Source of the DNA: Ulva prolifera
Lineage: Eukaryota > Chlorophyta > Ulvophyceae > Ulvales > Ulvaceae
Length of the DNA stretch: 64,000 bases
Direction: 5' to 3'
NCBI GenBank assembly: GCA_023078555.1
Contig: CM041196.1
Span: 2,604,001-2,668,000, forward strand
In this document: piece by piece, positions 47,709 through 58,086 of the stretch
Position numbering within the stretch: position 1 is the stretch's first letter
How the letters are laid out: the number at the start of each line of letters is the position of its first letter
Made by a program: the position numbers and the translations under genes
The notes under the pieces: generated by a model
What the model was told of the DNA's origin: nothing
The model's database searches: none
Seen by the model: the letters and a program-made list of their open reading frames with translations, nothing else

Positions 47709-47795
47709 TGCGCGTCACGTAGGAGTTACAAAAGAGTGAACGGGAGAAAACAAACACTGAAACCGAATCTCATCCGAATCAACTGCGCGTCACGT
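47709..47795. mobile_element. 63-bp insert with 12-bp target duplication in gag
   Basis: TGCGCGTCACGT occurs at 47709-47720 and again at 47784-47795, flanking 63 bp (47721-47783). Removing the insert and one repeat (75 bp) restores one continuous gag frame. Of the insert, 58 bp recur without mismatch, in inverted orientation, at 600-657. It has no terminal inverted repeats and no coding capacity. A 10-15-bp target duplication suits target-primed (LINE/SINE-type) insertion or a very short non-autonomous element. Confidence 0.8.
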
Positions 47796-49582
47796 CGCAT
47801 CGCGCAAGAAGCACCAGCTCCAGCCCCGCGGCCATGGTGTCGCAGCTCGCCACCCTCGCCGTCAGCGCCATTGAGCCGATCGTACGGTCCATGTACACAG
47901 CAGCGTCTATCCTACCTGGGACTACAGCGAACTACTTCGAGGAGCAGCTGTTCCGCGCGACATCCGCGCAGGTGGCAGCAGCGCCCGCGCTGCAGTACGC
48001 CGGCATCGTGCGATCGAACCTGGTACTGTCATCCCTGCCTCACGTGTCGAGCCTGCCATCGTACACCCCGAACTTCACAGACGACTCGAGTGCAACCTGG
48101 TTTAGGTCTGCTGATTATTTCTTCGCATCCATACATTTTCCTTTGTCTGATGCGGTTCGCGGCGATGCATCCGCTGAGCGAAAGTGGCATCACTACGTGT
48201 GCGAAGTTTTGAACAACCGCGTCTTATGCATGAAACTATCTGAGGCCCAGGTGATCAAACATTTGTCCAAGGGTTTCACTCGTGATGCCATGCACTACCA
48301 GGTTGCCACAGAAAAAGCCATGTCTCCTGAGTGCACCGTTCGTGAATGGCTGGATGCCATACGTGACTTTTTCTTTACCAACGGGCAATTCAGAATGCAT
48401 ATCGAGGGAGCCTGGAGCAAATACCGTGCTGGAAAAGCCTCCAGCTTCAATGACTTGGTGCATCATGTCCGCATATATTACCAATTGATCTTTCTCGATT
48501 ATGTGGACTTGCCAGGCAAAATGTCCCTGCAAGATTTTGCATGGAACTTGTTTGACAAATTGCAGCACCTCATGTCCCCTGAGTGCACCTCGGAATTGTC
48601 AGCCACAGTCAAAATGTTCATGCCACTACCAGACCTGCTACAAAAATTGACCACACATCTAGAGAACAGCCACACATGGCCGACCGAGCGTGCAAATTCA
48701 CATGCCATAGCATTTGTCACATGGTGTGTGGACAAGCTGAACACAGCCAAGGAGACAGCCAACACAGCCAAGCGCTTTGCCACATTCTCTGCCAACCATT
48801 ACCAGGGTGTAGATTTTGCATCCACCAGCACCCATACCACCCCCACCCGTGAGATGCCAGCCCATGGCCACACATCAGCACCAAAACGAGGCCAGCGGCA
48901 GATTGCCATGGCATATACCAATACCCAAAGACCAGGCCAGAGTCGCAGCCAATTTTCCAACAACCGTTCAACATATGTGCAGCCATCTACGCCATGTTCC
49001 AGCGTCACCCGGGAGCGCTTACCAGGCCTCCGGGACGCCCGTAAGCTTCCATTCCAACAGAAGCAGGCCTGGCTCGATAATGCCATGGACAGCCCCACCG
49101 TACCACAGTGGATCAAAGATGTGTATGCGTTTGAAGTTGCCAACCACAACGCGCCATTCACCATCCACGGTCTTGCGGCAGCCTGCCGTAAAGAGCTCCC
49201 TTACTACCTTCCATTCACACCCGTGGCCGTCGGGATATTCCTCTTGGAAGCAACTTTCCACCACCGCAAGCGAGTTTGCGGCATCTGCCCCTCCTCCATG
49301 CCTGACAGCGACAGGTACCACCGCATCGCGGACTGCCCTACCGCGCGTTCCATTGCGCCGGAGGCACTCGCAACCTGGGCGCAACACCCTGCCAACAAGA
49401 ACAAGTGCCTGATGGCGGTGGAGCCCGCCGACGAGCTACCGCCGCCACCACCCCCGCCGCCGCAGCCGCAGAGCGCGGCAAACACTCCAAATTCCGCGGG
49501 CCCCCGCAATCGCAAACGGTATGATGATACCCCTCAGACTCCGAACAAACGAGCACGTGCCCCTGGCAACCATATCCGTTGA

Positions 49583-52500
49583 GAAACTGGCAAGCCGCCT
49601 CTTGGCTGCCCATCTTGGGCGGTGGAGCCTTTTGTACTAGCGGCTGACCACGCCTCAGGCCACGGCATTGTTTTTCCTTCCTCACTCAGCACAGCTGACA
49701 AGTCATTATTCGATATTTCCACGCTATCCTGCCCTATTGTTGTTACCTTGCCATACACTGATGATGCACACGTGGCATTGAGACATTTACATGCCATCAA
49801 CCTGAATGGGCACCATGTCACAGTAGCCATCCCTGGCCGCTTGTTTGATAGTGATGCGTTTGTGCCGTACACTAGCAGACACAGCTACAGCACAGTAGAC
49901 AAAGCCAATGCATTGTTGTCCTATACGGACGGCCGCCCAGTGCCAGGTCACCAGACGTTCCATGTTTTGCGATTGACGTCCAACCAGCAGAGCCTAAATA
50001 CATCTGCTATGTCTTGTGCTAGTCAGAAAATTGACGCTGTCGATCTGATCTGCACAGTCCCCATCCACATCAAAGGCAGCCGCTTGAAGGCGCTTGTAGA
50101 CACAGCCTCCAATCACAGCATGATTACAGTAGAATTCCTACAGGCCAATGCCATACCATATCACCAAAGCGCATCCACGTCGCATGGCATCTCTGGGAGT
50201 GCAGCACCCTGCCTCGGTACTGTCACATTATGCACAAGCATAGGCCGCCAGCGTCACGATGTCACGTACACTGTGGTAGCAAGTTTGCCGGCTGCAGAGT
50301 GGCATGCACCCAATCACGCGCTATTGGGTCTTGATGTGATTGCCGTCACGCACATGAAACTCGAGTTTGATGATCCGGACATTCGCATCATCGTGCCTGG
50401 CCGTAAGGCTGGCCCCCGAAAGCATTCTCGTGCTTGGCAGCATGTCGTGCACATACCCAAACGCACACCTGCTTCACAGGGAACATCAGATGAGTATGCA
50501 TGCACCAGCCGTAAGCTGAAATCTATGGTCAATCGTGCTAAATGTGGTAAGTCGCCTCTGTACGTGGTGCATGTCAAACCAGCACATGCACGCGTCGAGC
50601 CTTCCAGCGATATGCATGTATGTGCGGCGTCGAAAAAGAAAGGTTTTCTGTCCCAGCAGCAAGTACCAGCACCAGTCCAGCAAGATGTAGCCACCATCCC
50701 ACAGTGTGTTCAAGAGATAGTACACAAACATTCTAGGTCCGGAGGCACGCTCGGGCCTGCACCCCCAAATACCACAGCCTTAGGCTTTGAGATGAATATT
50801 GAGAATCTGCCTGGCACCAGACCGCGTGCTGCCCGCCAGTACAGATTGACTCCACTGGAACACTCTGAACTGGAAAAGCAGGTACAACACTTGCTTGACA
50901 TGGGCTGGATTCAGCCGTCCATCTCCCCTTGGGCAAGCAGCGTCCTTTTTGCTCCCAAACCCGGAGGTAAACTGAGACTGTGTGTCGACTACCGCTACCT
51001 GAATGAGAACACAGTAAAGAATACATACCCATTACCACGCATAGATGCCTTGCTTGATAAATTGCAAGGCCAGAGATACTTTTCTGCATTGGATCTTGCT
51101 TCTGGATATCACCAGATCAGACTAGCCCCGACATCCCAGCCAAAAACTGCATTCCGCACCCCTGATGGCCTGTACGAATGGACGGTGATGCCATTCGGTC
51201 TCACCAATGCACCGAGTGTTTTCCAACAAGCAATGCACGTGGTTTTGCGGGGACTGATTGGCAAGATTTGCCTTGCATACCTCGATGACATTATCATCAT
51301 TTCCAGAACTGCTGAGGATCATGCCATCAATCTTGATCGTGTGTTGACTAGGCTGCATGAACACAACTTTTTCTGCAATGCTGTCAAATGCCAATTTGCC
51401 ATGCAAGAAGTCAAATACTTGGGCCATATTGTTACAGCAGATACCGTGAAGCCAGACCCACACAAGGTTTCAGTGTTGCAACAATGGCCTGAGGCTGATT
51501 TAAAATCGTCAACCAATACCATCCGATCATTCTTGGGTCTTGCTGGCTATTTTCGCAGATTTATTCCGAAATTTCCCACCCTTGCTGCCCCACTCCTCGA
51601 GCGCATGAAAGCCAAAGGCAAGAGCGCATGGACTGAACAATGCACTCGAGCATTCAATGACATCAAACATGCTCTGATCAATGCCACAGGCCTGCGCCAT
51701 CCCAATCTCAACCAGCCCTTCCACGTGTACACAGATGCCAGTGATTATGCCTATGGAGCTGTCTTGATGCAAGACCATGAAGCAGCTCTGCATCCCATTG
51801 CATGGGTAGGCCGAAAAATGAATTCCTCTGAGGTCCACCATGCTACTTTTGAAAAAGAGCTGGGCGCTATTGTTTTTGCTGCACGCCAATGGCGTTGCTA
51901 TCTGGAAAATGGCCACCCCGTGTATGTCCATTCTGACCATAATCCATTGAGGTACTTGCAGACCCAGCAACGCTTGAATAACAAGCAAGCGCGTTGGGTA
52001 GAGACGCTGTCCCGCATCAACTGGCACATCATGTACGTGCCTGGTGACAAGAACGTGGTGGCGGACGCAGTGTCCCGTGCCACACACCTGCCTTCCATGA
52101 CAGTACAGCTGCATGATGACCATCCCATTTCTTGTGCCTCTCGTGCGGGCAATGCCATTCCGGTGCAAGTTTCTTATGCGTTTCCGGCTGTAAGTCTGAC
52201 CACGGCTATAGCGCGCAGATGCCACTCTTCCCCATCCCCGGATCCAAGCGGATACGAGCTTCCAATCGCCAGCACTGGATCAACGGCCATATCATCTGGC
52301 CCGTCGCCGATGAATCAGGCCATCCCATACCACCAGACGTTGCCAACAATCTCTCCCCAGCCGTGCGACTACTCCCAGCTACGGGAGAAGTTCGGTTCAC
52401 CCCCGCCCGGCCTGTCCCCACCCATGCCAGACCTGCGTTCCCAGTCGCAATTCCCCCCTCTGTCCCACCCACAGGACCCACGGCGGCCCACGCAGCCGCC

Positions 52501-54691
52501 GCCATCAGTGATTTCCATCAGCTCGGGGTCCAGCCCCCGCATGGGCAAGCAGATGGAGTCTCAGCGGTCCCCGGTGTTGATGCCAACGGGGTCTCCGCCA
52601 GCGCTGCCACCGCCTCCATCCCCACTTCTCCGCCGGCCCATGCCAACACCGAGCCGCCGCCGTTCTCCGCGACCGCTCCTGGTTGCCTCCGCACCCCGTC
52701 TCCAATGTCAGACATTGACTTCACGCCTACAGCGGAGGAGGCCGAATTCCTCGGCCTCACCCCTCCACCAACAGCCCGCGGATGAGGACGACGCAGCGAC
52801 CGCGCAGCCGGATGCTTCCGCGGTGGACTGGGTCGACCAGGAGGACCTGGTGTGTGACGGCCGCGCAGTCGACGCACAGCGTGTGGGTACGCACTCACAA
52901 GCAGAGCTGCTTCTGAAACAATCCAACAGATACTTAACTCTAGATCTGCACGCGGACGACTTCTGGCAGCGATTGCGTAGTGGCTATGCACATGATTCTG
53001 ATTTCGCCAAACCACCTGCATCATACCATTATGACCCTAAGCACCAGATCTATCTGCACAAGAACAAGATTGTTGTCCCTGATCATGATCACTTGCGCCG
53101 GCAAATTCTGTTGTGGCACCACGTACACCCTTGGCATGCACACATGGGTGTCTCTCGCACAGCATCATTGATCACAGACTCATTTTACTGGCCAGATATA
53201 CACAAGGATGTCAAGAAATTTGTGTCACAATGCCATAGCTGTCAGACCATGAAGTCCCCGTCGGAACGGGAGGCAGTCATGTCCCCACTACGTGTGCCTT
53301 CTGCATGCTGGCGTGTCGTGAGTGTGGACATGATCACGCAGCTACCTAACTCCACGTCTGGTCACAACTGCATTGTTGTGTTTGTTGATCAATTCAGCAA
53401 GATGGTGAGATTGATCCCCACAGTGTCTACTCTGAATGGTCCCGGATTCGCTGCACTGTTTTTCCAGCACATATACCCCCATTATGGCCTGCCACTTGGC
53501 ATTTGTAGTGACCGCGGTACGCAGTGGAACAATAAGTTTTTCGCATCCCTGTGTGACCACCTAGGCATTGCATTGCAGCTGACATTCTCCTACCATCCTC
53601 GAGCCAATGGGCAGGTTGAGCGGTACAATCGCGTTGTGGAAGAAGCTGTTCGGCATTTCATCGGTCCTGCACATGATGATTGGGATGCATTCCTGCCACA
53701 TATCGAGTTTAGCATGAATAGCTCCAAGTCGGCAGCCACGGGCTGCACGCCGTTCTCATTGAACCGTATCACTCCTCCACTGTCTCCCACAGCCCTTGCG
53801 TTTAAATTGCCACAGCATCAGCAACCAGCCCCAGCCGTGATGCACCGCATGTACTACTTCCTAGCAAAGCAAGCTCTGGTAGAGGCCAAGCAGTCAATGT
53901 GGTCGGACTTCAACAGGAAATCTGCTTGGCCAACCTTCTCTGTGGGTGACTTGGTCCTGCTATCTATACGTAAGGTTGCTCTGCATCATCCATCTCTCCG
54001 AAAGAAGTTTACTCCGCGCTGGTTGGGTCCCTGTAAAATTCTGGAAGTAGTGGGCCGGGCCGCTGCCCGTATATCATTGCCAACCACGCTGCAGCGCCTA
54101 GGCCTACATGATGTCTTTCACTTCTCTGTGCTCAAACCTTACAATGAGTCCTTCGATGCTGCATGCGCCAACAGCCCTGAACCTGCCAAGTCATCGGCCA
54201 CTGTGGACACGACCACTTATGAAGTTGAATGTGTAGTCAATTACATGCAGTCGCGGCATCGCGATGACGACATCTCCATCGCGTGCCCTCACTACCTGGT
54301 GCGCTGGGTTGGCTACGATGCATCTCATGACTCTTGGTTACCAGTTGATGAGTTGTCCGGATGCCTGGAGAAAGTTGCCGATTATCTGTTCCACAATGCC
54401 TCCAGTACTCAGAGAGCGCACATGATTCATGAGTTTCCGCGTGAAGCGCGGCTGCAACTGTCTCATATAGCAGCCAAGGCTGAATCCACCAGGCGTCCCG
54501 TCGCTGGGGGGAAGGTGCCCGCGGGTGGCAGCAACATCGACGATCCCAAACGCAAACCGCGTAGACGTAGTTCTCGGTTGAGCGAATCCCATAAGGCAGC
54601 ACTTTCCAGGGTCACCTACTGCAATTGTTGTGGTAGGATGCGGACTGAGTTCGCAAAGCGCATGTGCGCTAATGCTGCCCCCCCGCTGTGA
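49583..54691 (+). CDS. Element 2 Pol polyprotein with chromodomain
   Basis: Pol is in the same frame as gag, separated only by the TGA at 49580-49582. No in-frame ATG occurs for more than 100 codons, so expression as a Gag-Pol readthrough product is likely. Residues counted from 49622: protease LVDTASNHS at about 155; reverse transcriptase with LDLASGYHQIRL and CLAYLDDIIIIS (about 550); RNase H YTDASDYAYGAVL at about 700; a 230-residue Pro/Ser-rich linker (about 870-1080); integrase zinc region (HHVHPWHAHMG...CHSCQTMK) at about 1165-1207; the catalytic triad in VSVDMITQL, ICSDRGTQW and NGQVERYNR; and a chromodomain at about 1530-1590 (YEVECVVNYM...YLVRWVGYDASHDSWLPVDEL). Chromodomains direct integration to marked chromatin. 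The tail adds a small Cys motif (CNCCGRM). No stop breaks this frame. Confidence 0.94.
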   Translation, partial: ETGKPPLGCPSWAVEPFVLAADHASGHGIVFPSSLSTADKSLFDISTLSCPIVVTLPYTDDAHVALRHLHAINLNGHHVTVAIPGRLFDSDAFVPYTSRHSYSTVDKANALLSYTDGRPVPGHQTFHVLRLTSNQQSLNTSAMSCASQKIDAVDLICTVPIHIKGSRLKALVDTASNHSMITVEFLQANAIPYHQSASTSHGISGSAAPCLGTVTLCTSIGRQRHDVTYTVVASLPAAEWHAPNHALLGLDVIAVTHMKLEFDDPDIRIIVPGRKAGPRKHSRAWQHVVHIPKRTPASQGTSDEYACTSRKLKSMVNRAKCGKSPLYVVHVKPAHARVEPSSDMHVCAASKKKGFLSQQQVPAPVQQDVATIPQCVQEIVHKHSRSGGTLGPAPPNTTALGFEMNIENLPGTRPRAARQYRLTPLEHSELEKQVQHLLDMGWIQPSISPWASSVLFAPKPGGKLRLCVDYRYLNENTVKNTYPLPRIDALLDKLQGQRYFSALDLASGYHQIRLAPTSQPKTAFRTPDGLYEWTVMPFGLTNAPSVFQQAMHVVLRGLIGKICLAYLDDIIIISRTAEDHAINLDRVLTRLHEHNFFCNAVKCQFAMQEVKYLGHIVTADTVKPDPHKVSVLQQWPEADLKSSTNTIRSFLGLAGYFRRFIPKFPTLAAPLLERMKAKGKSAWTEQCTRAFNDIKHALINATGLRHPNLNQPFHVYTDASDYAYGAVLMQDHEAALHPIAWVGRKMNSSEVHHATFEKELGAIVFAARQWRCYLENGHPVYVHSDHNPLRYLQTQQRLNNKQARWVETLSRINWHIMYVPGDKNVVADAVSRATHLPSMTVQLHDDHPISCASRAGNAIPVQVSYAFPAVSLTTAIARRCHSSPSPDPSGYELPIASTGSTAISSGPSPMNQAIPYHQTLPTISPQPCDYSQLREKFGSPPPGLSPPMPDLRSQSQFPPLSHPQDPRRPTQPPPSVISISSGSSPRMGKQMESQRSPVLMPTGSPPALPPPPSPLLRRPMPTPSRRRSPRPLLVASAPRLQCQTLTSRLQRRRPNSSASPLHQQPADEDDAATAQPDASAVDWVDQEDLVCDGRAVDAQRVGTHSQAELLLKQSNRYLTLDLHADDFWQRLRSGYAHDSDFAKPPASYHYDPKHQIYLHKNKIVVPDHDHLRRQILLWHHVHPWHAHMGVSRTASLITDSFYWPDIHKDVKKFVSQCHSCQTMKSPSEREAVMSPLRVPSACWRVVSVDMITQLPNSTSGHNCIVVFVDQFSKMVRLIPTVSTLNGPGFAALFFQHIYPHYGLPLGICSDRGTQWNNKFFASLCDHLGIALQLTFSYHPRANGQVERYNRVVEEAVRHFIGPAHDDWDAFLPHIEFSMNSSKSAATGCTPFSLNRITPPLSPTALAFKLPQHQQPAPAVMHRMYYFLAKQALVEAKQSMWSDFNRKSAWPTFSVGDLVLLSIRKVALHHPSLRKKFTPRWLGPCKILEVVGRAAARISLPTTLQRLGLHDVFHFSVLKPYNESFDAACANSPEPAKSSATVDTTTYEVECVVNYMQSRHRDDDISIACPHYLVRWVGYDASHDSWLPVDELSGCLEKVADYLFHNASSTQRAHMIHEFPREARLQLSHIAAKAESTRRPVAGGKVPAGGSNIDDPKRKPRRRSSRLSESHKAALSRVTYCNCCGRMRTEFAKRMCANAAPPL

Positions 54692-54915
54692 TGCTGAAGG
54701 GGACGCCTGGATGTAAGCAGACTGCCTCTGTGAGGCTGGGGATTTCCAGGCCATAGGTGATGTGAGGAGGGGGCTCCCGGGAGCAAGGCCAACCCCTGCC
54801 TAAATCTGATCCGCCAGGTTGCATGTCGCGGGGCACCAACCTGTTTTTCCATCATGTGACTTCCATAAAACCCGACAGACCCAATTCCATCATCTGAACC
54901 CACCTATATGTGCAG

Positions 54916-55220
54916 TTAGAAACTTGCCAGTCCCTGAGATCCCACAAGATCCGACATCCCATTCCCTCGTCCAGCGTCGACGCTTTCTCCAGAACGTCCG
55001 CCAGTTGATGCTAGATGCCACTACAATGCCAGCGCTTGGAGACTACCACTCTCAGTACCTCACTGACCTCTGCCATGTCAGAAGAGTTACTCGCAGGCTG
55101 CATGATGCAGTCCTAGACCTAGATGAGGCCATGAGTGAAATGATAAACCGCTACTCAGGTCGTCAATTGTTACCAGAGTATTTCCACGATCTCTGCGATG
55201 AGTTCCCCGGCCAGCTCTAG
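54916..55220 (+). CDS. Element 2 third open frame, unknown
   Basis: Between pol and the 3' LTR, an open frame to the stop at 55218-55220 encodes about 100 protein-like residues (RNLPVPEIPQDPTSHSLVQR, LCHVRRVTRRLHDAVLDLDE, LLPEYFHDLCDEFPGQL). A good acceptor (ATGTGCAG at 54908-54915) precedes it, and the first ATG is well inside, at about 55008, so it may be expressed from a spliced transcript. No signal peptide or membrane segment is present, so it is not an obvious envelope gene. I recognise no family. Confidence 0.45.
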
Positions 55221-55419
55221 ATCTAGCCTTAATTCCAACAAGGTCACTCATCCGTATTCCAGATGAGTAGACCCTTCTCTGTAAATACCACATTGCCCCG
55301 GTCTTATGATGTACCCTACCATTCAAGTCAATGTGCTGTCTCCATTTATCTGCTTACCTGAGCTTCCAGACTTGCCCTGAGCTTGCAGAGCATACTCTTG
55401 TTTGCCCTGCTCCGCTCCC

Positions 55420-55434
55420 GTGTGTGGGGGGAGG
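55420..55434 (+). other. Element 2 polypurine tract
   Basis: GTGTGGGGGGAGG directly abuts the 3' LTR at 55435, as expected for plus-strand priming. Confidence 0.75.
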
Positions 55435-56234
55435 TGTTGTAATGGCCAAGTATGTCTGCTCAGAAGCACACCTATTACAGATATGCAGGCACCAATTGTG
55501 GATACATGTGTATGTATCTCAGGCTATTGCCTTGCAAAACTTGAGCCAGGCGAAAGTATACCAAAGAATACCTCAGAATGCCAGCATGTACCACGTCACA
55601 GCTGTGGACATGAGCTGCATGCATACAGCAACATGTGCATAATTCCACATGCTCAAAAGTGCCACTAGCATTCCTCAACATGTATAATCTCACATACCAA
55701 TCCCATGTATCATGCCACCTTTTGCCACAGCCTTTTGGCAGTGCGAAGTGCCAGCTCAGTGCATGACACGTCATGCATGCGGCGCATGCATACTCCTGGT
55801 CTGCGCTTGCGCACGCCCAGGGTGCAGCGTCAAAGACCATGCCAGCCAACCTACGTCTGCGTATCCATGCAGCACGATGTTGCTGCATTGGATTGACGGA
55901 GGATGATACAGGCCAAATCCCAATGCCCGCAGCAGATCGCCAGATCTCGCGGGATGCTGCACCCTGATCCGTACAGAGATCAACGAGCAGCGCGATTCCA
56001 CAGTTCCACAGAGCTATCAGTAAGCGAGGACAGCACAAAGCAGGGATGGGCCTAGGCACATATATTCCAAGTGTTTTGCTGTGATCGACACAATTACCTT
56101 TGGTCGATTGGGGCGCTTCTGTTCCAGTCATTCCATCGTGTGCGGCATCGTGTGTTGTTACCCCTGTCTCTCTCCTGTCGTTTCTGTACGCTCGCTAGGG
56201 TGCCCAGCTCCCTGCGCTACCCGACAAGTCAACA
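55435..56234 (+). repeat. Element 2, 3' LTR (800 bp)
   Basis: It is the partner of 39736-40535. The two differences noted are A/C near 55819 and G/A near 56054. It is followed by the CTGTT target duplication and array unit B. Confidence 0.94.
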
Positions 56235-57093
56235 CTGTTGCAGGCCTGCAAGCCAGCCTGGGATCTCTCCCACGTCGCTTGCAGCCAACATGGCCGGGTC
56301 CGCACCAACTGCAAGAGCCTCAGCTCCCGTACCAGCCACCGTTTTGAACACGGGCTGCAGCTGCTGGTCACCCTGTGTACGCCGATTGGCCCTCATCACA
56401 GGAAATCATTTCATCTGCAGGCACACAGAGTACGTACGTGTTCAGACAGCACAATTCACGACTTCCACGCTCATGACGTTTTGTCACACCTCTGCAGAGA
56501 GTTTCTGCTGTCCTTGCTGCAGCTGTTGCAGCTGTTGCGTCTGCTGTTGATGCCTTTGATCCGCCTGTTGCGTCTGCTGTTGATGCCTTTGATCCGCCAG
56601 TTGTGTCAGCTGGTGCAAGGCGTGCTGCAGCGCTCCAGGAAGATGAACCTGCAGCACAGTCTCATTTCACATGAAAGACCGTCAAATCTTCGGAGCATTA
56701 GATTGTCGATTCAGGCTCACGACAGTCGTTGTCACAAACACACATTCCGCTGCACCACAGTTTCCGCGCACAATGCTGCGGTTGGGGTCAAACAATGTAG
56801 TAGATATCATTATCAATATATTTGAAGAAGCAATGCAGGAGAGCGTTGGCCAGCATGCGCACTTGTAAGGCGGGGTCTTTTTCTTGCGCTGTGCGGGCCT
56901 CTAAGACAGCGTGAACTCGCACCGCTTCTTCTGCAGCTTGCCTGCGGGGATCTTGTGCATCCAAGCGAAGATCATGCTGCAGGCGTTTGCGCCGGATGCG
57001 TGCAGCTTCCACATCTGCTACGGTGTTGTCCGCCGGATTGGCTCGAAGGGCCGGTAACGGTGGATCTAGATCCATCGTGGGATTTAGATCCAT
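56235..57093 (-). pseudogene. 5' part of array gene copy B, cut by element 2
   Basis: ATG 57093 (MDLNPTMDLDPP) through exon 1, the Gln-rich exon and the start of exon 3 are present. The last exon is broken at the CTGTT target site; its end lies at 39584-39735. The Gln-rich exon is shortened (ADQRHQQQTQQ twice, then LQQLQQGQQ) and one repeat has LADQ for QADQ. Confidence 0.8.
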
Positions 57094-58086
57094 ACGATGC
57101 GAGCATGTCCCGTTGCGTTTGTCATATAGAAATGTGTCGTGCCGCGTCCGGTGCGATTGATTGATCAATTGAAGTGCTTCGCAATAGCGCAGCAGCACAG
57201 AGCTTATACATCAACTTGATCCGATCCCAGATTCGGGTTCAGAACTAAAGCTTGGACTTTGCGCAAGGATGATGGCAGGTTTGTGTGCTAGACGATGGCA
57301 GCTGCGCCCCTCGAGTGTGCGTCGAATCCTTGACGTGGCGTAAGGGCTACAGCGCGCCCACAAAGACAGATTCACATTGGCTCTCCGAAGGCCGACTTCA
57401 AGGGAGTTTATATAGATGGTTTGTAAGTTATGAGGCCACCTAGCCCCTGAAATCCGCAGCCAAAACGGTTGAGTTGCAACTGTGAAAGACTGGTGCCATG
57501 GTGTTGAGGCATGTTGTGGCTGTTTGTGCCTCGATGCATGTTCAGCCTCAGAATGAAACTGCAGGACACCCAGGGCTACCACCACTGCACCCACTGTACT
57601 CATATGATAATTAAAGAGCGTTGTGGACCTGCAGCAATGTCGATCCTGCTATGTGCAGCCTCTGCCAAATCCACCAGCATATGTGTTTCACAGCCTATCA
57701 ATCATGATTTATATCGCCTCGCATCTCCAAAACCCGCCATCCCTCAAGTTCATTGACACAGTATTCATGGCGCTAATCTACTACATTCAGCACTCAGTGT
57801 ACACCTCCCGTTGCATCGGTAGGCAGCCAACCTCAGACGATCGAGGTCTGACATGTCAGCCACTACATATAGGCAACGGGCAGGTAACATGTGCTTCCAA
57901 GCATCCAATCATGATGACGCTAGCCTCGCCTCTGTTGTGCATAGCACAGCGGGAGCGAGTTCCACCCAGCAACTACTGGCAGAGTATGCTGAAGTTGTTG
58001 CATTTACAGAGTCTACTTGTTCTCGTATTAGGTAACAGAAGGCACGTCCAGAAAAGTAGGCAAGTCCGCGCTCACTGCTCCGAACC

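Larger units (their letters stand above)
40559..49582 (+). pseudogene. Element 2 gag, interrupted by copia and by a 63-bp insert
   Basis: The reading frame starts at ATG 40559 (MADPSEYSQFYASVVQ), runs to 40792 (copia insertion point) and resumes in frame at 47372. It meets a TAG at 47720-47722 created by the 63-bp insert, reopens at 47796 and continues to TGA at 49580-49582. Without both inserts the frame would be about 789 codons. The region from 47834 has features of a retrotransposon capsid (WHHYVCEVLN, FNDLVHHVRIYYQLI) and, near the end, a zinc-knuckle-like C-x2-C...H-x4-C (CGICPSS...HRIADC) followed by a poly-Pro and basic tail. Gag would assemble particles and bind the RNA. The copia insertion alone disables this copy; the TAG is an independent lesion, unless the ATG at 47834 is used as an internal start. 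Confidence 0.85.
39736..56234 (+). mobile_element. Ty3/gypsy chromovirus (element 2) with nested copia
   Basis: The 800-bp LTRs at 39736-40535 and 55435-56234 begin TGTTG and end CAACA and differ at two positions I noticed. A 5-bp target duplication CTGTT (39731-39735 and 56235-56239) matches the single CTGTT at the empty site in other units. The span is 16.5 kb, or about 9.9 kb once the copia element and its duplicated target are removed. It carries gag, then pol in the same frame after one TGA, then a third open frame before the 3' LTR. Confidence 0.95.

Noticed and set aside
47719..47806. Reading the 63-bp gag insert as a spliceable introner-like intron
   Set aside because: A GT is present at its start, but no AG lies at the matching end, so exact removal by splicing would not restore gag.
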